A stretch of 64,000 nucleotides of DNA from Scilla litardierei. Taxonomy: Eukaryota > Streptophyta > Magnoliopsida > Asparagales > Asparagaceae. Positions 10,199-21,657 of this stretch are shown here, piece after piece. A program made the position numbers and the translations under genes. The number at the start of each line of letters is the position of its first letter. Within the stretch, counting starts at the first letter, position 1. The notes under the pieces are model-generated. The model saw only the letters and a program-made list of their open reading frames with translations, was not told the origin of the DNA and did not search any database. The stretch spans positions 16,254,061 to 16,318,060 of the forward strand of contig CM061130.1 in assembly GCA_030789695.1 (NCBI GenBank). The letters are read 5' to 3'.

Positions 10199-11949
10199 TG
10201 TAATGCCCTACAAGCTACTGCACAAGTACTAGAGGCGGGTGAATAGTACTTTAAAAATAACGAGGAGTATAATTCCTAATTATCGTGCAAACAACTACCA
10301 AATCAATTTGCGGAAGCTTACATTGATGACAACAACAAAATTAACAATGCAAACAATTGATATTACTGGGTTCGGATCCACCCAAGTCTCCCCGACTTGT
10401 TCCCGGTGATCCTACGTCCCAACCACCCGGATCCCCTCCGGATACTTAGGTTAGAAACCCTAACCCAAGATTTCCACTATGATATCTTGTGAAAAACCTT
10501 CACAAGATCAAATCATACATGCAATGGCAATAGTGAATCCCACAACCCGGGATCACAACCTTCTCTCACAACCGAGAGAATCAATTAGCAATGAAAATCA
10601 GTTTATAATTGAAATAAACAATCTTACCACAAATCATATACCTTGAGTTTTCTTACCAAATAGGTGCAAGGAGGGATTTGAGGAAGAGGAAGTCACCAAG
10701 ACCTAGCACCACTGAAATGAGCAGCAATGGGTGCCTAGGAGTGATTTGGAGACTTGAATCAAGCTAGAGCTTGAATGGCTCACCAAGAACAAACTTCTCT
10801 CAAGATGGATTCTAGATCTAGAATGTGAGAGAGATGATTTCTTGTGAGGGAGAGAGCTTTGGAAAGGAGTGAGAATCTCTAACTCTTTCAATCTCAATGA
10901 ATCTCTGAAATATAGCTCTAATTGGGGAAGAAGAACCCCAGCTTAGTATTTATACTAAGGGGGAAAATCGTGTTAGGTCATAACCCAACGGTTGGAAATC
11001 TGAAGCAGCTAGTCGGTCAAAGAACAACCACTGACCGACTAGTTCATTAACTAGTCGGTCGGTGAAACAACATGAACCGACTAAGTGATGAACAGTGAAC
11101 AGATTGAATTTCAGACCTAGAAATCTAGTCGGTCCAAGAAGACTGTCTGACCGACTAGTTTCACAACTAGTCGGTCGGTCAGTGAACTTAGACCGACTAA
11201 GAGTCAAAAACTATTAGTCTGAATACAAATTGATTTAGTCGGTCCAAGAACAAATGTTGCCCGACTAGATCATCAACTAGTCGGTCGCCAAACGTTCTTA
11301 GACCGACTAACGATAAACAGTAGCTCAGGAGAAAATTGGCATGTACAGTAAAGCTCAACTAGTCGGTCAAAGAAGCATCACTGACCGACTAGTTCATAAA
11401 CTAGTCGGTCGGTGAGTCAACGTAGACCGACTAACTGTAAACAGTACCGAGCAAGAAAAGACTAACTGAAACTAGTCGGTCCAAGAAGCTTTGTCGACCG
11501 ACTAGATCAACATCTAGTCGGTCAGTTCTTCTTCTTGAACCAACTAACATGCACAAGAAGTCCCGAAACGAAGCGCTATGCTTCGGGAAAGATTGTATGG
11601 ACTTCTACTAAGATCCTAGCTCTAAGATGGGAGCGATATGAAGATAGAAATGTAAGAATTACTCAAGGCTTAACATTCTATAGATCGAAGCTAAAAGACT
11701 ATAAATAAAACCTTAAGGAACGGTCTTCGAGAGCTTCGATCAAATCTTCATGACTTCCAAAATGGTCCAAAAGCTTCAACGAAGCTTTAGGCATTGAGTA
11801 CGTGCTTTGAGAAGTCTTGAGATGTCGCTTTGAGTGTTCTCGTGAATTTGGCGACGATCTCCATAACTGCGCTCACAAATTGTTAGTTCATAATTTATTT
11901 ATGTTTGCTCATCATCCAAAACCAAATACGGGGAGTCCAATACTCAACA
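10199..11949 (-). repeat. 5' LTR of the Sirevirus (1,751 bp)
   Basis: On the minus strand the LTR begins TGTTGAGTATTGG (11949) and ends GGGCATTACA (10199), directly before the primer site. Near the 3' end it has a GGCGGGTGAATAG-like word (+ strand 10233-10245) seen in the other two Sirevirus-like LTRs here (15482 and 27988). A TATA-like TATTTATA (about 10947-10957) is a plausible promoter core for minus-strand transcription. The partner LTR is outside the window. Confidence 0.85.
11009..11547. repeat. palindromic TAGTCGGTC repeat array in the LTR
   Basis: At least five paired units of CTAGTCGGTC...GACCGACTAG occur in the LTR part upstream of the presumed TATA box (minus-strand sense). Short palindromic, CpG-containing repeats upstream of the TATA box are known for Sirevirus LTRs (family knowledge). 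The words match the array at 1567-1976. Confidence 0.85.
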
Positions 11950-12206
11950 GTCCCCCGACCGGGGGGTTCTCTGTGCGCCTCCCCCGACGTGGGGAGGGGG
12001 GGCTCTGAGCCGCCGCCCCCGGACGGGGGGCCTCTATGCACCTCCCCCGATGGGGGGCTCTCTGATCTGACCTGCCGCACACCCCCCGGACAGGGGGCCT
12101 CTGGTCACCGCCCCCCGGACGGGGGGGCCCTTCCGGCTGTCGCCCCTCCCAGATGGGGGGGCTCCTCTTGTCGCCCCCCGCCCCCCCCAGACGGGGGGGG
12201 ATACTT
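11950..12206. repeat. G/C-run minisatellite
   Basis: About 257 bases of imperfect units of the form CCCCCGACGGGGGGCCTCTG at about 30-36 base spacing. Both strands carry many runs of 4-8 G or C. The ORFs over this stretch on both strands are Pro/Gly/Arg low complexity and unlikely to be genes. Its first bases (GTCCC) would be the target duplication of the Sirevirus, but the other copy is off-window. Confidence 0.8.
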
Positions 12207-13129
12207 TCTCTGGCCACGCAGGCCATTTTACGTCGACATGGGAGGGAGGGGGACACGATCTGTAAGGTGAGGGGTTTGGGGGCTTTTTAAATTTCCTAAT
12301 TAATACCCTAAAGTTTGTTTTAGGGCTTTTGTTAAATTTAATTTTAAATATTACAGCCCATGGGCCTGTAGCCCAAAACTGCATAATAAATTCTTTCGGC
12401 TGTTTTCTGGGCCAGAAGCCCAGTTAACAACATTGATATTTAATATGAGTATTATTTTGTTATCGGGCCTGCTGCCCAAATTTAGCCCGTAGGACTTACG
12501 GATTATGTTATTTTATCTGCTTATTTTCAATTATTAATCTCTTAAGCATTGGATAAAGCAGTAATTTAAGTTAAATTGGTTAAATGGATCCTGAGACTGC
12601 TCTATCTTTAGTTACCTAACCTAAAGATGAATGACGTTTCCCCGTGGTCCAACTAATCCTTTTAACTTAAATAAAATTGTTTTATCCAATATTTGGGCTT
12701 GATGATTTTTGTAATGTCTGTAATATTGCGCTATTATTATTTGCCTGTTGCATATATAACTGCGTGGATGTTTAAATAAGTCAAAATGCGATTTTTGGGA
12801 TCGGCCAGTTTTTGATACCCTTTTTATTATATTCCTTCTCTTTGTAATTTCTTTTTCTTTTCTGAGAGAAATTTGTAGTGAGGAATTTATGTATAATGCC
12901 AAAGACCGGTGTTACTACATATGAAGATGGAGGAGAAGATTGCATAAAGCTGGGACCCAAAAGGGTTTCTAAATTGTATTTTTCTTTATCTGCTTTATGG
13001 ACTGTAATATGGACTTTGGACATTTTCTGTTTTGGATATCTGGCCGATCCCTGCATTTTTTCTTATTTATTTCTTTTAAGCATGATGTTTAATTATTAAT
13101 ACATGCTTATTTAAATTGCATAGATTATA
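12207..13129. other. unassigned spacer, possible 5' region of the plus-strand copia
   Basis: There is no ORF of interest. The stretch is AT-rich with repeated GGGCCT / GCCCA words (about 12355-12495). It lies immediately upstream of the plus-strand copia gag. I could not find a copy of that element's putative 3' LTR (25932-26106) or a primer site here, so the 5' LTR is lost or not recognisable. Confidence 0.4.
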
Positions 13130-14170
13130 ATGGCAAAATTGGCAAGCGTCCATTTCGAGGTTCTTGATGCAGCTGGAAAGAGCTATCTTAGCTGACGAGT
13201 GGATCTGAAGTTCCACTTGCGTTTAATGGTACATCTCCACTCGATTCTGGCCCCTGCAGTGGCCGAGACAGCTGCTAGCAGTGCCCCTGAAGAGGCACAG
13301 CCATCTAGTAGTGCCCCTGAAGAGGCACAACCATCTAGCAGTTCTCCTAACGTTGTCTCCGACATAGATAAGGCAAAAGCCATTATCTATATCAGGAGAC
13401 ACATAGATCGGACCTTAAAGGCCGAATACTTAACGGTTGAAGACTCTTTGGAGTTGTGGTAAGCGCTGGAGGCACGTTATAAACATCAAATTGATGTCAT
13501 ATTACCACGTGCGAATTATGAGTGGGAAAACCTCAGGCTTCATGACTATAAGTCCGTTGCTGAGTATGACTCCGCACTTCATAATATCACCTCACGCCTG
13601 AAGTTGTGCAGTGAAGAAGTGACTGAGCATCGCATGTTGGAAAAGACATTTACCTCGTTGCATGAGAAAGATGCAATCCTCATGCAACAGTATCGTGAAC
13701 GCAATTTCCCAAAGTTCTCTGATTTGATCTCTTGCCTTCTTAGGGCAGAGCAGAATAGAGATTTACTGCTTGCCACTCATAATTTGCTCCCTGCTGGTAT
13801 TGCCCCTATCCTTGAAGCCCACCATGTTTCTCCCTAGAAGTGGAAAAACAAGAAGAAGGCTAGAAAGAACAAAGGGAAAGCTGTAATGAAGCCAGCAAGA
13901 GGAGCACAACCCCAGACCAACAACAATAATAAAGGGAAGAGAACTTCACATGGAAGCGTAAGAACACTGATCCAGTGTCAATTCCTAAGAAGAACTGGGA
14001 GGATAAATGCCATAAATGGGCATGACTGGACATTGGTCCAGAAACTGCCGCACTCCTCGGCACCTCCAGGATCTGTATCAGGCAAGCTAGAAGTCTCAGC
14101 CTGAAACAAACTTGGCGGCTGTCCAACCGCTCACCAAGTTCACTGCAAAAGATTTCAAAAATGACGACCT
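13130..14170 (+). pseudogene. copia gag pseudogene
   Basis: The ATG at 13130 starts a protein resembling plant copia Gag of the kind that begins with a short 'LD..GK.YLSW' segment. Here the Trp codon is TGA. The frame continues through IIYIRRHIDRTLKAEYLT (about 13381-13434), an internal stop at 13460 and the core LEKTFTSLHEKD...QQYRERNFPKFSDLISCLLRAEQNRDLL (about 13630-13770). A basic Lys/Asn-rich tail follows, with no clear zinc knuckle. A 30-bp unit (encoding SAPEEAQPSS) is duplicated in tandem at about 13280-13340. Confidence 0.8.
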
Positions 14171-14301
14171 ACTCGATTGAGCCCTACCTTATATCTATGC
14201 ATTTAAATTTTTGTAGCTTCATCTGTAGTTTGATTTGAAAGAACTTTTATTTGAATGTCAGTTTTTCATTTACTTAAATAAACTTTCATTTTGCTTATAT
14301 A

Positions 14302-15460
14302 TAGATGAAGTATGAGTGCCTAGTGGATAGTGCCTCAACACACACTATCCTTCGTTGTCCATGCTATTTTTATAGATTAAACAAATATGACTGTCCTGTT
14401 ATTACGATTTCAGAACTGTCCAACATAATCGAAGGATTTGGGGAAGCAATCATATTGCTCCCAAATAACACAAGACTTAAAACATAAAATGCATTATTCT
14501 CTCCATAATTTAATAGAAATCTCTTAAGTTTTAAAGATATTCGTTTTAACGGATATCACTTAGAAACTAGAGATAAAGAATACATTGCATATATGTATGT
14601 GACTTGTCAAGAAGATGGCCAGAAGTCCATCCACGAACGATTTAAAGGACTCCCGTCGGGTCTCTACCACACGTATATTCAACCAATAGAAGCCAACATG
14701 ACTGAGCACCAGAAGTGCCTTTCATTGCCAGAGTTTCAACTCTGGCACAATAGACTTGGTTACCCTGGATCATCTATGATGCGTCGCATTATCTCTGAAT
14801 CCCGTGGACATAATTTGAAGAACCTGAGGATTCTTTAAAAGGGTGAATTTCCTTGTCCCCCTTGTTTTCAGGGAAAACGAATAATGATACCCTCCTTCCT
14901 AAAAGTGGGATTAGAGTCTCCTGGCTTCCTAGAGAGAATTCATGGCGACATTTACAGGCCTATTCACCCCGCAAGTGGCCCATTTCGGTATTTCATGGTA
15001 CTGATTGATGCATCCACAAAATGGTCTTATGTGTGCCTATTGTCCACTTGCAACCTAGCTTTCCCAAAGCTATTGGCACAAATAATTAGGTTGTGGGCTC
15101 ATTTTCCCGATAATCATATCAAGAAATTACGTCTTGATAATGCATGCGAATTCACTTTGCAAGTCTTCGAAGACTATTGCCGGGCAATGGGTATTGTAGT
15201 TGAACATCATGTAGCTCATGTTCACACCTAGAATGGATTAGCAGAGTCTCTTATAAAGAGACTACAATGAATTGCACATCCATTGCTCATGCAATCCCGG
15301 GTGCCTGTGGATGCTTGGGGCATGCTATATTGCATGTCGCATCGCTGATTAGGATAAGGCCCTCAGGTGGCCATATATTATCCCCGATGCAACTAGCATA
15401 TGGTGCACCCCCAGATATCTCTCATTTGAGAGTTTTTGGTTGAGCGGTATATGTCCCAAT
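14302..15460 (+). pseudogene. copia protease-integrase, first part
   Basis: The protease active-site segment reads V-D-S-A-S-T-H-T-I-L near 14320 (DSA in place of the more common DSG). The integrase zinc region (LWHNRLGYPG near 14735) and the core segment GDIYRPIHPASGPFRYFMVLIDASTKWSYV (about 14945-15030) follow. The second catalytic Asp is near 15135 (LRLDNACEF). Stops replace conserved codons, for example TAG for Gln near 15228 in the HVHTxNG segment and TAA near 14837. The frame is cut at 15456-15460 (CCAAT) by the inserted element. Confidence 0.82.
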
Positions 15461-16966
15461 TGTTGGATCTGGATCGTAGCTTAGAGGGGGGGTGAATAGG
15501 TTACTAAAAATATTTGTACAACCCACGAACAACCACACACAGTTATAAGCACCGGCAGAGTAAATAGAATGCAAATACAGAGTACGCACAGATATACCCT
15601 GGTTCGGTCGTCCCCACGACCTACTCCAGCCCCAAAAGCAACTACTAGATAGATATGTAATCAAGTACAACTACAATGAGTCAAGATCCCAAATCTACTC
15701 TCACCTAGCTCATACGCACACCACGTGCTCTACACTCTCAATCTAGTCAGATGCTCTCCCTCCGTGACGACTCCCAAAGTCGTCAGGTCCCCAAAAAGTA
15801 ACACAGAAGGTAAAGTTCCCCTACAGAGATCGCTACACCAATACAAAAATAAATAAATAGAGTTTTAGAAATGCTCAGTAATGGTGTGTCGTCTCTGTCG
15901 TTCAGCACGGCGTCAGATCAATCTGACAAGTAGTAGTCTCCGATGTCCCCTCAATAGTTCGGCTCCTCTCTCGATGAAACTTGCGCCTTCCACAGAAATT
16001 GAAAGTTACGGCACGGCTGGCTCTTGGAGATTTGCTTGCTCTTGTCAAAGGTTTCAGCAGCTTGGATAATAGCAAGGGGTGTGGCGGCTGGCAATTGAAA
16101 AAATGCTCTCTGTGAAACAATGCGCACCTGTGCCTTTTTTGTGTTTTTCAAACGGTTTTTTTTGTCTGTTCGGCTCCTTGGAAATTTTTGTGAAGGGAAT
16201 CAAATAAAACGTCCTGTGCATGAGCTCCTTTTGATTTTCAAAGGGGAGAGATTTGTGCGGCTTGCCTGCCAACAAAAACAAGAGAAAAAGATGCAGATTA
16301 AAAAAAGATGCTTTGAAATTTGCAAAGAATAAAAACAAAACTGCAAGGGAGTTTAGTTCGGCTCTTGGGGAATTTTCAATGGCAACGTGCGCCTCCTAGT
16401 TGCCTGGGGAATTCAATTTTTGCTCAATGTAAATGCTAAACATTAACCTCCTTTTTGGTTCAACCTGCCAAAACAAAAGGAAAGGTAAGTAAAAGATAAC
16501 TAAGTATTAATTTTAATCACAACCCCTCTCTCCCCTTAATTCTTCAAAGACCAGCCGCAACAATATTTTTGGGGGGTCTCTGTATTGACCGGCCATCGAG
16601 GGTATTTATAGGGATTAATATAAAAAACCTAGGCTAGCTATTTACAATATTGCCACCCAAGCTTCCAAGTCGCGTAGTTTAGCCGTTTTAGACAAATTTT
16701 CAGATCCAAAAAATTCTGTGACAACCTCGTTGTCTTCCTCATGATCCAAGATCATAATTGATATCTTATAACGTTGTGAAAAAGACCAAATAGCTCTTCT
16801 ACGCCCAAAGTGTCGGTTATCTCCAAAATGACCAAATTGCCCCCGAATCCAAATGAGCTTCGTTCATCCTGAAACACACTTAGCACACACATTAAAATGT
16901 TCACACACGTTTGTTATCATCAAAGAAGTTAACAATTGTTGTATCCAACATACGTTGTATCCAACA
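15461..16966 (-). repeat. 3' LTR of the gag-only element
   Basis: 1,506 bp, TGTTGGATC...GTATCCAACA on the plus strand. It aligns along its length with 20133-21657. It has the AGAGGGGGGGTGAATAG word at 15482-15498 and a TATTTATA-like core near 16607-16614. Confidence 0.93.
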
Positions 16967-16980
16967 ATCTCCCCCTTTTG
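16967..16980 (-). other. polypurine tract
   Basis: The minus-strand CAAAAGGGGGAGAT directly abuts the 3' LTR, the expected position for the plus-strand DNA primer. Confidence 0.85.
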
Positions 16981-17005
16981 ATGAAGACAAACTATTATAA
17001 GATTT

Positions 17006-17036
<31 letters not shown>

Positions 17037-18199
17037 ATGGGAGGATGTATGCAACAATGTAACACTTGATATACACACATACAAGCATGCAATGATAATG
17101 TGATACAAATAAGTATGGCATGCTACCCCTATATTCATGCTCCCCCTTAATCAAACAATCAAATACCTTAATCAAACAATCCAATACCAAATCTTCCATT
17201 TTTCTCCACCTTTGTTATCATCAAAAGTTATAACACGAAGTCAAAATCATATAACATGCAAAAAGAGAGTATTATTAGCCATCACCAACAATTGCATACA
17301 TACAATCATAGAATAATCAAGTCAAAATCCAATGAAATTAAACAACTAAGACTTCAACACCAACGTGTACGTGCGATGATTAAAACTGAAGCACATATGG
17401 AGAATCATTAAGAAAACAACCAGAACCAATCCACATTTTCCATATAACATTCCATCACCTGGGATTGATTTTTCCCATCTCATTAAAAATGAGTTCAAGG
17501 TACCACACCCCCAAAACATAGCCTATAAGGACTCTTAGATGTGGGGGTGGCAGTGCTTGACGAGTAAGTACACCAACGCTAAAGTTTACCCATAAAGCTT
17601 ATGTTGAATACTCGTGGGTAATACCGTTGCCAAGGATTGTATCCACTTTTCATACGGAGCAATTAACCTTCTTTTACATTTTTATACTTGTAGTATCAAT
17701 TTTTTTAATGCTCAATTTTTATCCATGGCAAGGTATATCATATCCCTTAGATTTTCAGTTAAATTTTCCTCCTACATTCACATTCCCAGTTTCATAAATG
17801 ATATCTCCAAATGTGCAACTATAATAATACATGTGGAAGTGAAATAGGAGTTGAATATTTAGAAAGTTGAACATGCGCATGTAGCAAATGAAATAATACA
17901 GCAATTTCTACATAGATATGAAACTCATTCATGGATACCTTGTTAATGAATCAAAGAGACAGATACACATTTAAGCACCATTTTTTTTGTTTTTTTATGC
18001 ATGAAGTACTAAAGCAAACATGAGATGCAATCACACAAACAAAAAAATCATGTACACATAACAATGCAACTACTATCATGCAAACAAGAAAAAGGTTCAA
18101 GCACACAAGAAAGATACGAAGGTATTCATTAAGTTCAAAGAGAAAGATATACCTTCGCGTCGCCGTTTGGCTAAGGAGCTATATAACAAGACTCTCAAT
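16981..18199. other. non-coding 3' internal region of the gag-only element
   Basis: There is no coding sequence or pol remnant. A (GT)n microsatellite occupies about 17003-17026. The rest is AT-rich, with a second CT-rich purine-tract-like word near 17140-17150 (CTCCCCCTTAATC). Confidence 0.65.
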
Positions 18200-20088
18200 T
18201 TATCGCTCCTCGCCAAATTTCCTTCTCACCCACAAAAGAGGTATTGTGTGTGACCTTGGAATCCAACAAGGTCCACTAGTGTTAGTCAACAAAGATTTAG
18301 GAACCCATATTTGTTTGAATTTAATATTGGAGTTCCTATATTTGCAATAATACGATGTGTGACCAACACTATCACATGTAAAACACTTTGCATGCACATT
18401 TTTAGCAATGGAGGACACATTGTGAAATTTTTTATACTTAGGCTTTTCAACATTTTAGCACTAAATCCAAGGCCACGCCTATTATTGCCATACAATTGAT
18501 TTCCAAGAATGATATCCAAATTTTGTTTTCCTATGGAAAATCTTTTTAATGACAATTCTAGGGTGGTGACTTTGGATTTCAAGATATTGTTTTCATTCAC
18601 AAGCAAAGTGCATTTACTAATGAAAGCTCGCTTGTTTTCCTCTTCTTTCTTTTCAAAATCCCTCATTTTTTCTTTAAGTTCAAGATTTAGCATGTTAATC
18701 TTTTCAGAGAGCAAATCATTTTCAACTTCCAGCTTTATCGTATCTTGCTTATACATGCTAATATCCTTTAATAAAGAGGTACACGAAAGACAATCAGTTT
18801 TTTCAGGCAAGCTAGCTTTCTCTATTTCTAACATGCCAATAGTAGATTTGCATGCAACAAGCTCTTCTTTAATATTTTTCATTTCTATAGACATGTCATA
18901 CTCAGTTTGTTGCATATCAAAGTTATCATTCCTATAACATTCCACATCAGCTTCTAGCTCATCAATTCTATGTTGAATTCCTTTACAGATTTCTAAAAGT
19001 TCAGCTTTAGTGGGAGATTCTACCTCATTGTGTTTGGCCATCAATGCCAAGCCGAAGTGGATTTCATGTTCCTCCTCCGCATCCTCAACTTCGCTATTCA
19101 TGTCCCACATCAGCACTTTTGTTTTTCCTTTTGCAACTTGAGCTGTGTGTTGTTGTGGGCAATCTTTTATGTGGTGCCCTTTCTTCCTGCATTTAAAACA
19201 TTCACTTCTATTAATAGCTTTCTGATCATAAGAATTTCTAACAAAATTAGAATTATTAGAACGAATGAACCTTTTTCCCATCTCAGCTCTTCCTTGATCA
19301 GTCTGAATGTATCTCCTGAAGTTTCTGACCATTAGAGCTTGCTCCTCATCAAGATCGTCGTCGTTAGCTTGAAGAGCTAATGGTGTGGAAGCTTTGGTAT
19401 TCTCTTCAGATTTCTCTTTGGCTTCTATACTCTGCAACTCAAGCTCGTGTGACATTAGGTTGCCTATCAAGTCCTCCACTTTCATTGTTGATAAGTCCTT
19501 AGCTTCTTGAATAGCGGTGACTTTAGGCCTGAACGAGCTTGGTAGCACCCTTAAGATCTTTCGTACCTGTTCATGGCTAGAGTATGGCTTACCGAGGGAA
19601 CTGGATTTGTAGACGATGTCCGTGAACCTCGCAAACATCTCTTTCACAGATTCTGTTGGTAGCATGCGGAAGCTCTCATATTCTGTGCAAAGCAACACAA
19701 GTCTGGATTCCTTTACTTGCGATGTTCCCTCGTGTGTCACCTCCAGAGTATGCCAGATTTCCTGCGCAGTTAGACAATGTGAGAAACGATTAAACTCAAA
19801 TTTATCAAGAGAGCATATAAGCGCATTCTTAGCTTTACCATTAAGAGTATAAAGTTTTTTATCAGCTAAATCCCACTTGTCTTTAGGCTTAATCATAACA
19901 GTGTCTTCGATTTTAATAGTGGGTAGACTATAACCATTTTCAACAATATCCCACACATCATAATCAACAGACACTAAAAAGATTTTCATCCTAGCCTTCC
20001 AATATGCAAAGTCTACACCGTTAAACTTAGGGGGACGGGCTATAGACTGACCTTCGGCAAAAGCACAATCAGATATATTCATGGTCAT
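18200..20088 (-). CDS. gag: Gag of the non-autonomous Sirevirus-like element
   Basis: A 600-residue frame from the ATG at 20088. The N-terminal copia Gag core (PPKFNGVDFAYWKARM near 19-34) and a CX2CX4HX4C zinc knuckle at C297, C300, H305 and C310 are intact. A long coiled-coil region covers roughly 365-540. After about residue 555 the frame departs from the Sirevirus pattern. A different frame at 18418-18200 carries the expected second zinc finger (CFTCDSVGHTSYYC) and a KQIWVPKS segment that in full elements precedes protease. So a frameshift lies near 18420-18480; the annotated end (18200) includes this shifted tail. The frame used by the element ends at 18286. Confidence 0.85.
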
Positions 20089-20115
20089 CTAAAAATCTAG
20101 ACTAGATCCTCTAAA

Positions 20116-20130
20116 CTGGCTTTGATACCA
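20116..20130 (-). other. primer-binding site of the gag-only element
   Basis: Minus-strand TGGTATCAAAGCCAG, an initiator-Met-tRNA-type site, two bases from the LTR end at 20133. Confidence 0.88.
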
Positions 20131-20132
20131 CT

Positions 20133-21657
20133 TGTTGGATCTGGATCGTAGCCTAGAGGGGGATTGAATAGGCTATTAAAAATATTCGTGCAACCAACGA
20201 ACAACCACACGCAGTTATAAGCACATACAGAGTAAATAGAATGCAAACACAGAGTACGCACAGATATACCCTGGTTCGGTCGTCCCCACGACCTACTCCA
20301 GCCCCGAAAGCAACTACTAGATAGATATGTAATCAAGTACAGCTACAATGAGTCAAGATCCCAAATCTACTCTCACCTAGCTCGTACGCATACCACGTGC
20401 TCTACACTCTCAATCTAGTCAGATGCTCTCCCTCCGTAACGACTCCCAAAGTCATCAGGTCCCCAAAAAGTAACACAGAAGGTAAAGTTTTCCCTACAGA
20501 GATCGCTACACCAATACAAAAATAAATAAATAGAGTTTTAGAAATGCTCAGTAATGGTGTGTCGTCTCTGTCGTTCAGCACGGCGTCAGATCAATCTGAC
20601 AAGTAGTAGTCTCCGATGTCCCCTCAATAGTTCGGCTCCCTCTCGATGAAACTTACGCCTTCCACAGAAATTGAAAGTTGCGGCACGGCTGGCTCTTGGA
20701 GATTTGCTTGCTCTTGTCAAAGGTTTCAGCAGCTTGGATAATAGCAAGGGGTGTGGCGGCTGGCAATTGAAAAAATGCTCTCTGTGAAACAATACGCACC
20801 TATGCCTTTTTTGTGTTTTTCAAACGGTTTTTTTTGTCTGTTCGGCTCCTTGGAAATTTTTGTGAAGGGAATCAAATAAAACGTCATGTGCATAAGCTCA
20901 TTCTGATTTTCAAAGGGGAGAGATTTGTGCGGATTGCCTGTCAACAAAAACAAGAGAAAAAGATGTAGATTAAAAAAAGGATGCTTTGAAATTTGCAAAG
21001 AATAAAAACAAAACTTCAAGGGAGTTTAGTTCATCTCTTGGGGAATTTTCAATGGCAACGTGCGCCTCCTAGTTGCCTGGGGAATTCAATTTTTGCTCAA
21101 TGTAAATGCTAAACATTAACCTCCTTTTTGGTTCAACCTGCCAAAACAAAAGGAAAGGTAAGTAAAAGATAACTAAGTATTAATTTTAATCACAACCCCT
21201 CTCTCCCCTTAATTCTTCAAAGACCAGCTGCAACAATATTTTTGGGGGAGTCTCTGTATTGGCCGGCCATCAAGGGTATTTATAGGGATTAATAGAAAAA
21301 AACCTAGGCTAGCTATTTACAATATTGCCACCCAAGCTTCCAAGTTGCGTAGTTTAGCCGTTTTAGACAAATTTTCAGATCCGAAAAATTCTGTGACAAC
21401 CTCGTTGTCTTCCTCATGATCCAAGATCATAATTGATATCTTATAACGTTGTGAAAAAGACCAAATAGCTCTTCTACGCCCAAAGTGCCGGTTATCTCCA
21501 AAATGACCAAATTGCCCCTGAATCCAAATGACCTTTGTTCATTCTGAAACACACTTAGCACACACATTAAAACGTTCACACACGTTTGTTATCATCAAAG
21601 AAGTTAACAATCGTTGTATCCAACATACGTTGTATCCAACATACGTTGTATCCAACA
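20133..21657 (-). repeat. 5' LTR of the gag-only element
   Basis: 1,525 bp, a near-copy of 15461-16966. The terminal ATACGTTGTATCCAAC unit occurs one more time than in the other LTR. Confidence 0.93.

Larger units (their letters stand above)
1..11949 (-). mobile_element. Sirevirus-type Ty1/copia retrotransposon, 3' end off-window
   Basis: Reading down the minus strand the order is 5' LTR (11949-10199), tRNA-iMet-type primer site, gag, protease-integrase, reverse transcriptase-RNase H, a repeat-rich gap and an envelope-like ORF. That order, the ~700-residue gag with a zinc knuckle and long acidic/coiled C-terminus, and the extra ORF after pol are characteristic of plant Sireviruses (Maximus/SIRE lineage; family knowledge). 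The 3' LTR must lie left of base 1, so the target duplication cannot be verified. The element is disabled by an insertion in pol (4110-6696) and a nonsense codon in RNase H. Confidence 0.88.
15461..21657 (-). mobile_element. gag-only (non-autonomous) Sirevirus-like retrotransposon
   Basis: The element is complete: LTRs 15461-16966 and 20133-21657 (both TGTTGGAT...TCCAACA), primer site at 20116-20130, polypurine tract at 16967-16980 and a perfect CCAAT target duplication (15456-15460, 21658-21662). The 3.2-kb interior encodes only Gag; protease, integrase and RT are absent. The LTRs differ by a few percent and by one extra 16-bp ATACGTTGTATCCAAC unit in the right copy, so it is younger than its host copia. 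It would need enzymes from a related autonomous element. Confidence 0.92.

Noticed and set aside
11009..11547. Regularly spaced palindromic repeats resembling a CRISPR array
   Set aside because: Repeats are short, spacing is irregular, spacers are repeat-derived, and the array lies in a plant retrotransposon LTR with no cas genes.
11895..12384. Several ORFs on both strands in the GC-rich block
   Set aside because: All are Pro/Gly/Arg low complexity produced by the G/C-run minisatellite.
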